Shown one piece after another: positions 28,325 through 39,480 of a stretch of DNA of 64,000 nt; position 1 is the stretch's first letter, and each line of letters starts with the position of its first letter. Both the position numbers and the translations under genes were made by a program. The notes under the pieces were generated by a model. That model searched no databases. It saw nothing but the letters and a program-made list of their open reading frames with translations, and was not told the DNA's origin. The DNA comes from Pseudomonas schmalbachii (GTDB lineage Bacteria > Pseudomonadota > Gammaproteobacteria > Pseudomonadales > Pseudomonadaceae). The stretch covers positions 682,001-746,000 of the forward strand of contig NZ_JAELYA010000002.1 in NCBI RefSeq assembly GCF_017589465.1, given 5' to 3'.

Positions 28325-31032
28325 GACTTGGCCTTACGCTTGCGTACTGCGCCACCCTTGGCGGCGCCGGTTTCGGCCTTCGGCTTGGAAGGCCCCTTGC
28401 GATGTTTGCCGGGCTTGGCCGGCTTGCTCGCGGCCTTGGCCTTCGCCTTGCCTGCAGCGTTGCCGCCGGGCTTGCCGGACGCTGCCTTGTTCTTGCCCTT
28501 CCCGGCCTCCTTCGTGCCGGTCCGGGCCTCGGCCATCAGCGCCTGCTTCAGCGCACGACTGCGACTCACATCCGTATTGCCAAGCATCTCGTCGGTCTGG
28601 GCGAGCATTTCCGGAGCAACCGCCGGCAGCGCCTGCACGGTGCCGACCCTGCGCTTGCGCGGCTGCGCCGCAGGCACCGGCTCCGGTGTCCAGCCAGCCG
28701 GAGCCGGCTCTTCGCGGTTCCTGCCCTTGCGCCCCTTGGCCGGCTTGCTCGGCTCGACCTTGTCGTTGCGCTTCTTGCGTCCGACCGGCGTGCTCAGCAC
28801 ATTGCTGGACAGTTCGAAGTCGATCTTCCGCTCATCGAGATCGACCCGCGCCACAACCACCTCGACGATGTCGCCCAGCCGGTAGCTGCGGCCACTGCGC
28901 TCGCCAGCCAGGCGATGGTGCACAGGATCGAAGTGGTAGTAGTCGCCCGGCAACGCGGTCACATGCACCAGCCCCTCGACAAAGATATCGGTCAGCTCGA
29001 CGAAGATTCCGAAGCCGGTCACCGCGGTGATCACCCCCGGGAAGGTCTCGCCCACGCGCTCGCGCATGTACTCGCACTTCAGCCAGTTGACCACGTCGCG
29101 GGTCGCCTCGTCGGCGCGCCGCTCGGTCATCGAGCACTGCTCGCCGAGCTGCTCCAGGCGTTGCTCGTCGTAGGGATAGATGCGCGCCTTGGGCATGGCC
29201 GCGGCGCCGACACGCTGGACGTGCTCGGACTGCCGCTTGGAACGGATCAACCCGCGGATCGCCCGGTGCACCAGCAGGTCCGGATAACGGCGGATCGGCG
29301 AGGTGAAGTGGGTGTAGGCCTCGTAGTTCAGGCCGAAGTGGCCGTGGTTCTCCGGGCTGTATACCGCCTGGCTGAGCGAACGCAGCATCACCGTCTGGAT
29401 CAGTTGGAAGTCCGGACGCCCCTGGATCTTCTCCAATAGCGCCTGATAGTCGCCCGGAGTCGGCTCGCCCTTGCCGCGATACAGCGTCAGGCCGAGCTCA
29501 CCGAGGAACTGCCGGAGATTGTTCAGCTTCTCCTGCGGCGGGCCGTCGTGGATACGGTACAACGCGGGAATCTCATGCTTCTCCAAGAAGCGCGCGGTGG
29601 CCACGTTGGCCGCCAGCATGCACTCCTCGATCAGCTTGTGTGCGTCGTTGCGCTGGGTCGGACGGATCTCCGAGATCTTGCGGTCGGCGCCGAAGACGAT
29701 GCGCGTCTCCTGGGTCTCGAAGTCGATGGCCCCACGCACGTGACGCGCCGCCACCAGCACCTTGTACAGCGCGTAGAGCGTCTTCAGATGCGGCACTACG
29801 CCCGGCAACTGCTCGGCCAGGCGTTTGGCCTCGACACTGTCCGGCGTCTCCAGGTACTGGCTGACCTTGGTATAGGTGAGCCGTGCGTGGGAGTGGATCA
29901 CCGCCTCGTAGAACTGGTAGCCGGTCATCTTGCCGGCCTTGGACAGGTTCATCTCGCAGACCATCGCCAGGCGGTCGACCTGCGGGTTCAGCGAGCACAG
30001 TCCGTTGGACAGGATTTCCGGCAGCATCGGGATGACGCGCTCGGGGAAGTACACCGAGTTGCCGCGCTTGACCGCCTCCTCGTCCAGCGCCGAGCCGACC
30101 TTGACGTAATGCGAGACGTCGGCGATGGCGACGTACAGCTTCCAGCCGCCGCCCTTGCGCGTCTCGGCATACACCGCATCGTCGAAGTCGCGAGCGTCCT
30201 CGCCATCGATGGTGACGAAAGGCAGGGCACGCAGGTCGACACGCTTCTCCTTGTCCTTCTCCGCCACTTCCGGCTTGAGCTTGGCCGCTTCCTTCTCCAC
30301 GCCTTGTGGCCAGACATGCGGAAGGTCGTAGCTGCGCAGCGCAACCTCGATCTCCATGCCCGGCGCCATATAGTCGCCGAGGACTTCGACCACCTCGCCC
30401 TGGGCCTGGCGATGCACGCTCGGCCAGACGTCGATGCGTACCTGGACGAACTGGTTGTGCTTAGCCTTGCCGCTCTTGCCCGGCGGGATCAGTACTTCCT
30501 GCTGGATCTTCGGATTGTCGGCGACCACCGTGCCGATACCGCCCTCTTCGAAGTAGCGGCCGACGATGACTTCGTGGGCGCGCTCGATCACTTCCACCAG
30601 GGCACCCTCGCGGCGCCCGCGGCGATCGAAGCCGGAAACCCGCGCCAGCGCGCGGTCGCCATCGAAGACCAGGCGCATCTGCGTCGGGCTGAGGAACAGG
30701 TCGTCGCTGCCGTCATCCGGGATAAGGAAGCCAAAGCCATCGCGGTGGCCGGAGATGCGGCCGCGGATCAGGTCGAGCTTGTCCACCGGCGCATAGGCGC
30801 CACGGCGGGTATAGATAAGCTGGCCGTCGCGCTCCATGGCGCGCAGACGACGGCGCAGGGCTTCTTCTGGCTCCTCACCGGCAAGTCCGAATTCGTCCAG
30901 CAGTTGCGCCCGTGTCGCCGGCGCGCCGCGCTCGGCGAGATGCGCCAGGATGAGTTCGCGGCTGGGAATGGGGTTTTCGTATTTTTCCGCCTCGCGGGCG
31001 GCCTCGGGATCGAGGTTTTGCCAATCGGCCAT
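28321..31032 (-). CDS. rnr: RNase R, 3'-5' exoribonuclease
   Basis: 903 residues. Domains: N-terminal helix-turn-helix-like segment (residues about 20-80), two cold-shock OB folds, the RNB catalytic domain with the aspartate cluster in FVTIDGEDARDFDDAVYAE, an S1 domain (ETFPGVITAVTGFGIFVELTDIFVEGLVHV), and a very lysine-rich C-terminal tail of about 180 residues ending GAVRKRKAKS. It degrades structured RNA, including rRNA and trans-translation targets. The long tail is typical of pseudomonad RNase R. Upstream on the other strand lies the tRNA-Leu promoter. Confidence 0.96.
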   Translation of the reverse strand: MADWQNLDPEAAREAEKYENPIPSRELILAHLAERGAPATRAQLLDEFGLAGEEPEEALRRRLRAMERDGQLIYTRRGAYAPVDKLDLIRGRISGHRDGFGFLIPDDGSDDLFLSPTQMRLVFDGDRALARVSGFDRRGRREGALVEVIERAHEVIVGRYFEEGGIGTVVADNPKIQQEVLIPPGKSGKAKHNQFVQVRIDVWPSVHRQAQGEVVEVLGDYMAPGMEIEVALRSYDLPHVWPQGVEKEAAKLKPEVAEKDKEKRVDLRALPFVTIDGEDARDFDDAVYAETRKGGGWKLYVAIADVSHYVKVGSALDEEAVKRGNSVYFPERVIPMLPEILSNGLCSLNPQVDRLAMVCEMNLSKAGKMTGYQFYEAVIHSHARLTYTKVSQYLETPDSVEAKRLAEQLPGVVPHLKTLYALYKVLVAARHVRGAIDFETQETRIVFGADRKISEIRPTQRNDAHKLIEECMLAANVATARFLEKHEIPALYRIHDGPPQEKLNNLRQFLGELGLTLYRGKGEPTPGDYQALLEKIQGRPDFQLIQTVMLRSLSQAVYSPENHGHFGLNYEAYTHFTSPIRRYPDLLVHRAIRGLIRSKRQSEHVQRVGAAAMPKARIYPYDEQRLEQLGEQCSMTERRADEATRDVVNWLKCEYMRERVGETFPGVITAVTGFGIFVELTDIFVEGLVHVTALPGDYYHFDPVHHRLAGERSGRSYRLGDIVEVVVARVDLDERKIDFELSSNVLSTPVGRKKRNDKVEPSKPAKGRKGRNREEPAPAGWTPEPVPAAQPRKRRVGTVQALPAVAPEMLAQTDEMLGNTDVSRSRALKQALMAEARTGTKEAGKGKNKAASGKPGGNAAGKAKAKAASKPAKPGKHRKGPSKPKAETGAAKGGAVRKRKAKS

Positions 31033-31057
31033 CAGGGTGAGATCACCTTTTTGTCTA

Positions 31058-31071
31058 TAGATGTAGTAGTC
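31058..31071 (-). promoter_or_regulatory. 14-base element before rnr, shared with hfq
   Basis: Minus-strand GACTACTACATCTA, 26 bases before the rnr start codon. The identical 14 bases lie in the same orientation 32 bases before hfq. It may contain the -10 region of both promoters or a shared leader signal. Confidence 0.4.
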
Positions 31072-31145
31072 ATGTGCTTATTGAAGCGCGAAATCCGCTC
31101 GTCGGTCAGCTTCGGCCAAGAATAAAATTTTTATCACATCAGGGG

Positions 31146-31174
31146 TTTACAAGCGGAAAGGGGCTCCGTATAGT
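31146..31174 (+). promoter_or_regulatory. Promoter of the tRNA-Leu pair
   Basis: TTTACA, exact 17-base spacer, TATAGT, followed by a GC-rich discriminator (TCGCGCCC) of the kind found at growth-controlled stable-RNA promoters. About 60 bases before the first tRNA. Confidence 0.8.
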
Positions 31175-31237
31175 TCGCGCCCACAGCGTCGCTGAGACGT
31201 TGTAACACGGAAACGATGATCAATCATCGACTCCAGT

Positions 31238-31324
31238 GCCCAGGTGGCGGAATTGGTAGACGCACTAGGTTCAGGTCCTAGCGGTGGCAACACCGTGGAA
31301 GTTCGAGTCTTCTCCTGGGCACCA
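31238..31324 (+). tRNA. tRNA-Leu (anticodon CAG), first copy
   Basis: 87 bases. Acceptor stem GCCCAGG/CCTGGGC, discriminator A and encoded CCA; anticodon loop TTCAGGT closed by CTAGG/CCTAG; long variable arm typical of class II tRNA; T-arm GTTCGAGTC. Reads CUG, the dominant leucine codon in a GC-rich genome. Confidence 0.97.
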
Positions 31325-31458
31325 TATTTATCGATAGAGCTTACAGCTTTATTGACGGCGGGTTCGGAACCCTGAAACCGAACATCAACCGCCAGCGACC
31401 GAAAGGTTGCACTACCGCAAGACGATGAGCGATCATCGCACCCCATGCTGAAAAGCAT

Positions 31459-31545
31459 GCCCAGGTGGCGGAATTGGTAGACGCACTAGGTTCAGGTCCT
31501 AGCGGTGGCAACACCGTGGAAGTTCGAGTCTTCTCCTGGGCACCA
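31459..31545 (+). tRNA. tRNA-Leu (anticodon CAG), second copy
   Basis: 87 bases, identical to the first copy by eye, 134 bases downstream. Both are preceded by a CGATGA...TCATCG hairpin and probably come from one precursor transcript ending at the terminator at 31556. Confidence 0.97.
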
Positions 31546-31555
31546 TCTTCAAGCA

Positions 31556-31581
31556 AAAAGCCGAGCACTGCTCGGCTTTTT
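31556..31581 (+). terminator. Terminator of the tRNA-Leu transcript
   Basis: AGCCGAG, five-base loop, CTCGGCT followed by TTTT, 14 bases after the second tRNA. Confidence 0.9.
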
Positions 31582-31635
31582 GCTTTCTGGCGTTTTTATT
31601 CTTCCCTCGTCATCCGCGGATATCGACCAACCCCT

Positions 31636-31702
31636 GTAGGAGCGAGCTCTGCTCGCGAACACCGGCCATACAAAAAGCTTCGCGAGCAGAGCTCGCTCCT
31701 AC
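31636..31702. repeat. Long palindromic GTAGGAGCG repeat
   Basis: Two complementary arms of 24 bases (starting GTAGGAGCGAGCTCTGCTCG and ending CTCGCTCCTAC) around a 19-base centre. Same head as the 27466 and 47728 repeats but with a different inner sequence. Confidence 0.85.
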
Positions 31703-31725
31703 GGAAAGCATCACCCTGAAACGAC

Positions 31726-31749
31726 AACGGGCCGCATGAGCGGCCCGTT
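31726..31749 (-). terminator. Hairpin behind purA, possible terminator
   Basis: Ten-base perfect stem AACGGGCCGC/GCGGCCCGTT with a four-base loop, 17 bases after the purA stop. There is no clear T-run on the minus strand, so termination would be weak or factor-dependent. Confidence 0.5.
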
Positions 31750-31766
31750 GCACGTACAGCGAGAGA

Positions 31767-33131
<1,365 letters not shown>

Positions 33132-34310
33132 TTAGAGCGACACCACCTGCCAATTACCATCGCGCTCCAGCAGCTGCCGGTCGCAGCCCGCTTCGCGCGC
33201 AGAAGCCGCGTCCTGCCCTTGCAGCGCCTGAACCACGCGCTGACCGTCGCGGCGCAGTCGTTGCACCGCCTGCCACAAACCAGCGCCATCGACCGGCGCC
33301 CAGATACCCGAAAGCGGCGCATCCAACTCCGCCTGCCCCAGGGTCACCAAGGTCTTCAGGTCGGTAGAGAAACCGGTTGCCGGGCGCGCACGACCGAAGT
33401 CGGCACCGATGTCATCGTAACGACCGCCCTGGGCAATGGACTCGCCAACGCCCGGCACGAAAGCCGCGAATACGACACCGGTGTGATAGTGATAGCCACG
33501 CAGCTCGCCGAGGTCGAAGTACAGCGGCAGATCAGGGAAACGCGCAGTCAGCGCATCGGCGATGATTTCCAGCTCCGCAAGCGCGGCCTGCACAGGCGCC
33601 GGCGCCTCAGCCAGACACTCGCGGGCCTGGGCGAACACTTCGCGTCCGCCACACAGCTCGGCCAGCGCACGCAGCATTGCAGCCAGATCGGCCGGCAACC
33701 CTTCGGTCAGCGCCGCCACTTCGTCCACAGCCTTGCGTTGCAGGGCATCGAACAGCAGTTGCTCGACCTCGCCCGAGAGCCCGGCCGCCTGGGCCAGGCC
33801 ACGGTAGATGCCGACATGGCCGAGGTCCATGTGCACGTCCGGCACCTGAGCCATGCCCAGCATGTCGAGCATCAGGCTGATCACCTCGATGTCGCTCGCC
33901 GGACTCGCGTCGCCATACAGCTCGGCACCGAGCTGGATCGGGCTGCGCGAAGTGGCCAGCGCGCGCGGACGCGCATGCAGGACACTGCCGGCGTAGCACA
34001 GGCGGCTCGGCCCTTCGCGATGCAGACTGTGCGCATCCATGCGGGCGACTTGCGGCGTGATGTCCGCACGGAACCCCATCAGGCGTCCGGAGGCCGGGTC
34101 GGTCACCTTGAAGGTGCGCAGAGCCAGATCCTCGGAAGCACCAGTCAGCAGGGACTCCAGGTATTCGATATGCGGGGTGACGACGAACTCGTAGCCCCAG
34201 CGCTGGAACAGGTCCAGCACCTGACGGCGGGCTGCTTCAACGCGCGCCGCCTCCGGTGGCAGCACTTCTTCGATCCCATCTGGCAGCAGCCAGCGGTCTA
34301 CCGTTGCCAT
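33132..34310 (-). CDS. hisZ: HisZ, ATP phosphoribosyltransferase regulatory subunit
   Basis: 392 residues, paralogue of histidyl-tRNA synthetase that binds the short catalytic HisG and makes it histidine-sensitive. The N-terminus [21 protein letters not shown] and the class II core ([37 protein letters not shown]) are present. No C-terminal anticodon-binding domain follows the core, which separates it from HisS. Its presence implies a short-form HisG elsewhere in the genome. It lies between the DUF2065 gene and purA, as in P. aeruginosa. Confidence 0.94.
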   Translation of the reverse strand: MATVDRWLLPDGIEEVLPPEAARVEAARRQVLDLFQRWGYEFVVTPHIEYLESLLTGASEDLALRTFKVTDPASGRLMGFRADITPQVARMDAHSLHREGPSRLCYAGSVLHARPRALATSRSPIQLGAELYGDASPASDIEVISLMLDMLGMAQVPDVHMDLGHVGIYRGLAQAAGLSGEVEQLLFDALQRKAVDEVAALTEGLPADLAAMLRALAELCGGREVFAQARECLAEAPAPVQAALAELEIIADALTARFPDLPLYFDLGELRGYHYHTGVVFAAFVPGVGESIAQGGRYDDIGADFGRARPATGFSTDLKTLVTLGQAELDAPLSGIWAPVDGAGLWQAVQRLRRDGQRVVQALQGQDAASAREAGCDRQLLERDGNWQVVSL

Positions 34311-34344
34311 GTCGCCTCTCCCCTTTCAGCCGGGCGGCAATTCA

Positions 34345-34530
34345 TCAGTGAATCCAGTAAAGAAGGACGGTGCCGAGCAGCATGCTGCCCAGCCCGACAA
34401 GTCGCAGGTGACGGTCGCCGAGGCGACTGATCCCGCTCACGGCGTCACGCCAGCCACGCGGCCAGAGGAACGGAAGGATGCCTTCCAGTACCAGCATCAG
34501 ACAGAATGCCTTGCCGAATTCCTGCCACAT
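34345..34530 (-). CDS. Small DUF2065 (YjeT-like) inner-membrane protein
   Basis: 61 residues: MWQEFGKAFCLMLVLEGILPFLWP forms one membrane helix and LRLVGLGSMLLGTVLLYWIH a second, with a short basic loop (RGWRDAVSGISRLGDRH) between them. Homologues sit between hflC and hisZ or purA in many gammaproteobacteria; function unknown. The ATG at 34530 is preceded by no strong ribosome site. A terminator between hflC and this gene suggests it is transcribed with hisZ-purA or from readthrough. Confidence 0.88.
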   Translation of the reverse strand: MWQEFGKAFCLMLVLEGILPFLWPRGWRDAVSGISRLGDRHLRLVGLGSMLLGTVLLYWIH

Positions 34531-34558
34531 GGCTCTCGTACATGAATCTCGCGGACGC

Positions 34559-34581
34559 AAAAAAGCCGGGATTTCCCGGCT
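34559..34581 (-). terminator. Terminator behind hflC
   Basis: Minus strand AGCCGGG, AAAT loop, CCCGGCT and then a run of six T, 56 bases after the hflC stop. Ends the hfq-hflX-hflK-hflC transcript. Confidence 0.88.
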
Positions 34582-34636
34582 GACCCATGATAACACGTTT
34601 TCTCCGGCGGGCGCTGCCGCCCGCCGGAGAACGCGG

Positions 34637-35506
34637 TTACTGCCTGGACTTCTCCAGATAGCGGAAGAACTCGCTGCCCGGATCGAGCACCAGCACGTCC
34701 TTCTTGTCGGCAAAGCTCTCACGATAGGCCTTCAGGCTCCGGGTGAACGCATAGAACTCCGGGTCCTGGCTGTAGGCCTTGGCGTAGATGGCCGACGCCT
34801 TGGCGTCACCATCACCGCGGGTTTCCTCCGCCTCGCGATAGGCTTCGGCGAGCAGCACGCGGCGCTGGCGATCGGCGTCGGCACGGATGCCCTCGGCCAA
34901 CTCGCGGCCCTTGGCACGGTGCTCGCGCGCCTCACGCTCACGCTCGGTGCTCATACGGTCGAACACGCTGCGGTTGACTTCCTTCGGCAGATCGATGGCC
35001 TTGACCCGCACATCGATCACCTCGATGCCCAGCTCCTTCTGCGCCATCCGGTTCAGCGAAGCGGTGATGTCAGCCATCAACGCATCGCGCTCACCAGAGA
35101 CCACCTCATGCAGGGTGCGCTTACCGAACTGGTCGCGCAGACCCGCTTCCAGACGCCGTGACAGGCGCTCGTCGGCAACCTGCTTGAGACCGGAAGTCGC
35201 GGTGTAGAAACGCTCGGCATCAGCCACACGCCACTTGGCGAAGGCATCCACCATCACCGCCTTCTTCTCCAGCGTGAGGAAACGCTGGGTCGGCGAATCC
35301 AGCGTCAGCAGGCGGGCGTCGAACTTGCGCACCTGGTTGACGTACGGAATCTTGAAATGCAGACCCGGCTTCACATCCGATTCGACCACGCGGCCGAAGC
35401 GCAGCAGCACGGCGCGCTCGGTCTGCTGGACCACGTACACCGAGCTCCACAGGACCACGGCGACCACCACGCCCGCGATCAGGGCGATCAGAGACTTGTT
35501 ACTCAT
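34637..35506 (-). CDS. hflC: HflC, membrane modulator of FtsH protease
   Basis: 289 residues, SPFH/prohibitin-family protein. One N-terminal membrane anchor (SLIALIAGVVVAVVLWSSVYVV), then the band-7 domain (VLLRFGRVVESDVKPGLHFKIPYVNQVRKFDAR) and a charged coiled coil (STEREREAREHRAKGRELAEGIRADADRQR). With HflK it forms a large cage around FtsH on the periplasmic side. Its ATG shares the A of the hflK stop codon (TGATG), pointing to translational coupling. Confidence 0.95.
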   Translation of the reverse strand: MSNKSLIALIAGVVVAVVLWSSVYVVQQTERAVLLRFGRVVESDVKPGLHFKIPYVNQVRKFDARLLTLDSPTQRFLTLEKKAVMVDAFAKWRVADAERFYTATSGLKQVADERLSRRLEAGLRDQFGKRTLHEVVSGERDALMADITASLNRMAQKELGIEVIDVRVKAIDLPKEVNRSVFDRMSTEREREAREHRAKGRELAEGIRADADRQRRVLLAEAYREAEETRGDGDAKASAIYAKAYSQDPEFYAFTRSLKAYRESFADKKDVLVLDPGSEFFRYLEKSRQ

Positions 35507-36669
35507 CAGCGACTCTCCCTGGAACGCATATCGCGCTGCTGCAAGTCATTCGCCACCCGCGAACCCAGGTCCGGCGCGCCGCTCGTAGTGCTGGGCGCAG
35601 CGCTCGCGCCAGTCGCGGCACGGCTACCGCCGACCATCTTGTCCAGCGGCAGGTAGAGCAGGTTGTTCTGCCCCTGCTGGCCAGTCACCATGACCTTGCT
35701 GGTCTGGCTCATGACTTCCTGCATGGTGTCGATGTACAGGCGTTCGCGCATGACATCCGGCGCCTTGCGGTATTCGGTCACCAGCTTGGTAAAGCGATCC
35801 GCCTCACCTTGGGCACGGGAAACGACTTCATCGCGGTAGCCATTGGCCTCCTCGATGATGCGCTGTGCCTGACCACGCGCCTCAGGAACCACGCCATTGG
35901 CGTAGGCCTCGGCCTGGTTCTTCTCGCGCTGCTCATCCTCGCGAGCACGGATCACGTCGTCGAACGCTTCCTGTACCTCACGCGGTGCGGCAGCGCTCTG
36001 GATGTTCACCTGGGTCACGGTGATGCCGGTCTTGTAGGTGTCGAGGAACCGCTGCAGGCGCTCGCGTACCTCGGTGGCCATCTGCTCACGCCCCTCGGTG
36101 AGGATGCGGTCCATGGTGGTGGAACCCGCCACGTGGCGCAGGGCGCTCTCAGTCGAGTGCTGCAGGCTGACTTCCGGCTGGTCGACGTTGAGCACGAAGT
36201 CCTGCAGGTTGCTGATCTTGTACTGCACGGTGAGCGGCACTTCGACGATGTTCTCGTCCTCGGTGAGCATCTGCCCCTGCTTGGTGTAGGCACGCTCGCG
36301 GGTGACGTTCTCCTGGAACTTCTTGTCGATCGGAGGGAAATAGAAGTTCAGGCCGGGGCCAACCGTTTCGTGGAACTTGCCGAAGCGCAGGATCACTGCC
36401 TGCTCCTGCTCGTCGACCACGTAGATGGCGTTGTACAGCCAGAGCACGGCGAGCACGGCCAGGCCGATGCCGAAGATGCCCAGCCCGCCGCCCTTGCCGC
36501 CGGAGCCGAAGCCCCCGCCGCTGCGCTTCTTGCCAAAGATACCGTTCAGGCTGTCCTGCAGTTTGCGGAAGGCCTCATCCAGGTCAGGCGGTCCCTGACG
36601 ACCGCCACCACGGCGACCGCCCCAGGGGTCCTGGTCGTTCTTGTTGTCACCCGGCTCATTCCAGGCCAT
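35506..36669 (-). CDS. hflK: HflK, membrane modulator of FtsH protease
   Basis: 387 residues. A glycine-rich and basic cytoplasmic N-terminus (DPWGGRRGGGRQGPPDLDE, FGKKRSGGGFGSGGKGGG), one membrane helix (LGIFGIGLAVLAVLWLYNAIYVV), then the band-7 domain (EQEQAVILRFGKFHETVGPGLNFYFPPIDKKF) and coiled coil. Partner of HflC. The ATG at 36669 has GGAGAG at ideal spacing; an ATG four codons upstream lacks one. Confidence 0.95.
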   Translation of the reverse strand: MAWNEPGDNKNDQDPWGGRRGGGRQGPPDLDEAFRKLQDSLNGIFGKKRSGGGFGSGGKGGGLGIFGIGLAVLAVLWLYNAIYVVDEQEQAVILRFGKFHETVGPGLNFYFPPIDKKFQENVTRERAYTKQGQMLTEDENIVEVPLTVQYKISNLQDFVLNVDQPEVSLQHSTESALRHVAGSTTMDRILTEGREQMATEVRERLQRFLDTYKTGITVTQVNIQSAAAPREVQEAFDDVIRAREDEQREKNQAEAYANGVVPEARGQAQRIIEEANGYRDEVVSRAQGEADRFTKLVTEYRKAPDVMRERLYIDTMQEVMSQTSKVMVTGQQGQNNLLYLPLDKMVGGSRAATGASAAPSTTSGAPDLGSRVANDLQQRDMRSRESR

Positions 36670-36765
36670 AGCGCTCTCCATCTGAATAACGCGAAAACGC
36701 GCCTACGGCGCGCCCACCAATGCTACAGAATGCCTGGGCCGCTGCCAAAAACAGCGCCCCGGGCT

Positions 36766-38067
36766 TTATTGCAAAGTGTGTTGCGCAATGAACTCCGCCG
36801 GCTGCCAGCCTTCGCGGCTCACCAGGCGATTCAGCTCCACTCGCGGCAGGCGAACCTGCAATAGCGCATGTCCCTGTTCGTCGTGCTCTTCCGACTGCAC
36901 CGCACCCAGCGCGAAGAATTGCGCACGCAAACGTCCGAGGCGCTGCGGCAGGCACAGGGTACCCACGAACAGGTCGTCGCCGAGCAATTCGGCCACAGCC
37001 TGTTCGAGAAGCTCAAGACCGCGTGACTCGCGGGCGGAAAGCCAGACCCGCACCGGCTTGCCATTTTCGTCGCGCTGGATCTGCGCTTCGAAGTCCGGCA
37101 GCAGGTCGATCTTGTTGTACACCTCGAGCATCGGCAGCTCGTTGGCACCGATCTCGTCCAGCACCGCATGCACCTGCTCGATATGGGCGGTGCGATCCGG
37201 CTCATGGGCGTCGATCACATGCAGCAGCAGGTCGGAATTGCTCGACTCCTCCAGCGTAGCGCGGAAGGCCTCGACCAGCTTGTGCGGCAGATGACGAATG
37301 AAGCCCACGGTGTCGGCCAGCACGATCGGCCCGATGTCCTCCAGCTCGAGGCGGCGCAGGGTCGGGTCGAGGGTGGCGAACAACTGGTCGGCGGCATACA
37401 CCTCGGAGGTCGTCAGCACGTTGAACAGTGTGGACTTGCCGGCGTTGGTGTAACCCACCAGCGAAACCGAGGGAATATCGGCGCGACGACGCCCGCGCCG
37501 AGCCTGCTCGCGCTGGCTGCGGACCTTTTCCAGGCGCTGCTTGATCTGCCGGATACGCCCACGCAACAGGCGGCGGTCGGTTTCCAGCTGGGTTTCACCC
37601 GGACCACGCAGACCGATACCACCCTTCTGCCGCTCAAGGTGAGTCCAGCCCCGTACCAGGCGCGTGCTCATGTGTTCGAGCTGGGCCAGCTCCACCTGCA
37701 GTTTGCCCTCATGGGTACGGGCGCGCTGGGCGAAGATGTCGAGGATCAGTCCGGTGCGATCGAGCACGCGGCATTCCAGCGCCCGCTCGAGGTTACGCTC
37801 CTGACTGGGGGTCAAGGTGTGATTGAAAATGATCAGCTCGACCTTTTCGGCCTGCACAAGGTCGTGAAGCTCTTCGACCTTGCCGCTGCCGATCAGGAAC
37901 TTGGCTGAGGGCTGGTGGCGCGAAATGCTGATGAAAGCCACGGACTCCGCGCCCGCCGAACGAGCCAGCTCCTGGAATTCCTGAGGATCTTCGCGCGCCT
38001 CGGGGTCCGAACCTTCCAGATGGACCAGGATGGCCCGTTCCCCACCGCCCGGGCGCTCAAAGAACAA
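36766..38067 (-). CDS. hflX: HflX, ribosome-associated GTPase
   Basis: 433 residues; GTPase that splits stalled or inactive ribosomes. N-terminal HflX domain (FNHTLTPSQERNLERALECRVLDRTGLILDIFAQRA), a coiled coil (LLRGRIRQIKQRLEKVRSQREQARRGRR), then G1 GYTNAGKST, G3 DTVGFIRHLP and G4 NKIDLL. Located between hfq and hflK as in most gammaproteobacteria. Confidence 0.96.
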   Translation of the reverse strand: MFFERPGGGERAILVHLEGSDPEAREDPQEFQELARSAGAESVAFISISRHQPSAKFLIGSGKVEELHDLVQAEKVELIIFNHTLTPSQERNLERALECRVLDRTGLILDIFAQRARTHEGKLQVELAQLEHMSTRLVRGWTHLERQKGGIGLRGPGETQLETDRRLLRGRIRQIKQRLEKVRSQREQARRGRRRADIPSVSLVGYTNAGKSTLFNVLTTSEVYAADQLFATLDPTLRRLELEDIGPIVLADTVGFIRHLPHKLVEAFRATLEESSNSDLLLHVIDAHEPDRTAHIEQVHAVLDEIGANELPMLEVYNKIDLLPDFEAQIQRDENGKPVRVWLSARESRGLELLEQAVAELLGDDLFVGTLCLPQRLGRLRAQFFALGAVQSEEHDEQGHALLQVRLPRVELNRLVSREGWQPAEFIAQHTLQ

Positions 38068-38079
38068 GACAGGCTCCCG

Positions 38080-38358
<279 letters not shown>

Positions 38359-38359
38359 C

Positions 38360-38373
38360 TAGATGTAGTAGTC
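38360..38373 (-). promoter_or_regulatory. 14-base element before hfq, shared with rnr
   Basis: Minus-strand GACTACTACATCTA, 32 bases before the hfq start and identical to 31058-31071 before rnr. Immediately downstream is AT-rich (GATATTTATTACCC). Confidence 0.4.
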
Positions 38374-38433
38374 GTATTGGCTAAACGCCGTCCTTTTAGC
38401 CCCAAGGATAGACGGCCAAATCAGGTCTCGATC

Positions 38434-39387
38434 CTATATGGAGATGGCCCCAAGGTATTTCAAGGTCCGCGGCAGATTGTCGCCTGCCAGGCTGTCCAAC
38501 CAGTGTAGATTGCTCCAGCTGCGCAGCCAGGTGAACTGGCGCTTGGCCAGTTGCCGGGTGGCAATGATTCCGCGCTCCTCCATTTCAGCGTAGGACAGTT
38601 TGCCATCCAGGTAATCCCATACCTGTCGGTAACCTACTGCGCGAATGGACGGCAGGCCGGCGTGCAAGTCATCTCTTGCGCGAAGACCTTCGACCTCGGA
38701 AACGAAGCCCTGTTCCAGCATCAGGCGAAAACGTTGCGCGATACGCGCGTGCAGGATCTGGCGTTGCAGCGGGGCGATCGCCAGATGGACGGCATTATAC
38801 GGCAATTGACTGCCTTCAGGCGCATTTTCCCCCGCCTGGCGCCGCCGGTGCTCGCTCATCGAAATTCCGCTGACGCGATAGACCTCCAGGGCGCGGGTCA
38901 GGCGCTGCGGATCGTTGGGATGAATGCGCTGCGCCGACTCGGCATCTACCTCGGCGAGCTGCCGATGCACCTCCGCCCAGCCCTCGACGGCGGCCAGCGC
39001 CTCTATTTCCGCGCGCACCGCGGGATCGGCGCTGGGCATGTCGGCCAGCCCTTCCAGCAATGCCTTGAAATACAACATGGTGCCGCCGACCAGCAGCGGA
39101 ATGCGTCCGGCCGCGGTGATTTCCGCCATCGCCGCCAGGGCGTCGGCGCGAAACTCGGCGGCGGAATAGGTCTCCGACGGATCGCGGATGTCGATCAGGC
39201 GATGAGGAAACTCTGCCAGCACCTCGCGGGAGGGCTTGGCGGTGCCGATATCCATGCCCCGGTAGACCAGTGCGGAATCCACGCTGATCAACTCACAGGG
39301 CAGCACGCGCGCCAGGTCCAGCGCCAGATCGGTCTTGCCGGCGGCGGTCGGGCCCATGAGAAAGATGGCGGGAGGCAGCGAAGACAT
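38434..39387 (-). CDS. miaA: MiaA, tRNA dimethylallyltransferase
   Basis: 317 residues; adds the isopentenyl group to A37 of tRNAs reading UNN codons. P-loop [11 protein letters not shown] at the N-terminus, catalytic Asp in [20 protein letters not shown], then [18 protein letters not shown] and the C-terminal tRNA-binding region ([25 protein letters not shown]). Lies between mutL and hfq, the conserved gene order. Confidence 0.96.
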   Translation of the reverse strand: MSSLPPAIFLMGPTAAGKTDLALDLARVLPCELISVDSALVYRGMDIGTAKPSREVLAEFPHRLIDIRDPSETYSAAEFRADALAAMAEITAAGRIPLLVGGTMLYFKALLEGLADMPSADPAVRAEIEALAAVEGWAEVHRQLAEVDAESAQRIHPNDPQRLTRALEVYRVSGISMSEHRRRQAGENAPEGSQLPYNAVHLAIAPLQRQILHARIAQRFRLMLEQGFVSEVEGLRARDDLHAGLPSIRAVGYRQVWDYLDGKLSYAEMEERGIIATRQLAKRQFTWLRSWSNLHWLDSLAGDNLPRTLKYLGAISI

Positions 39388-39427
39388 CGAAAGCTCGTAT
39401 GAAAGGTACGCAGGGTGGATCGAGTAT

Positions 39428-39479
39428 GTAGGATGGGTCGAACGAAGCGATACCCATCAATGGATATCGCCCGCGCTAC
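39428..39479. repeat. GTAGGATGGGT repeat between mutL and miaA
   Basis: GTAGGATGGGTCGAACGAAGCGATACCCATC unit, with GATGGGT and ACCCATC complementary. The reverse-oriented counterpart forms the right half of the composite repeat at 45909-46013. Confidence 0.6.
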
Positions 39480-39480
39480 C

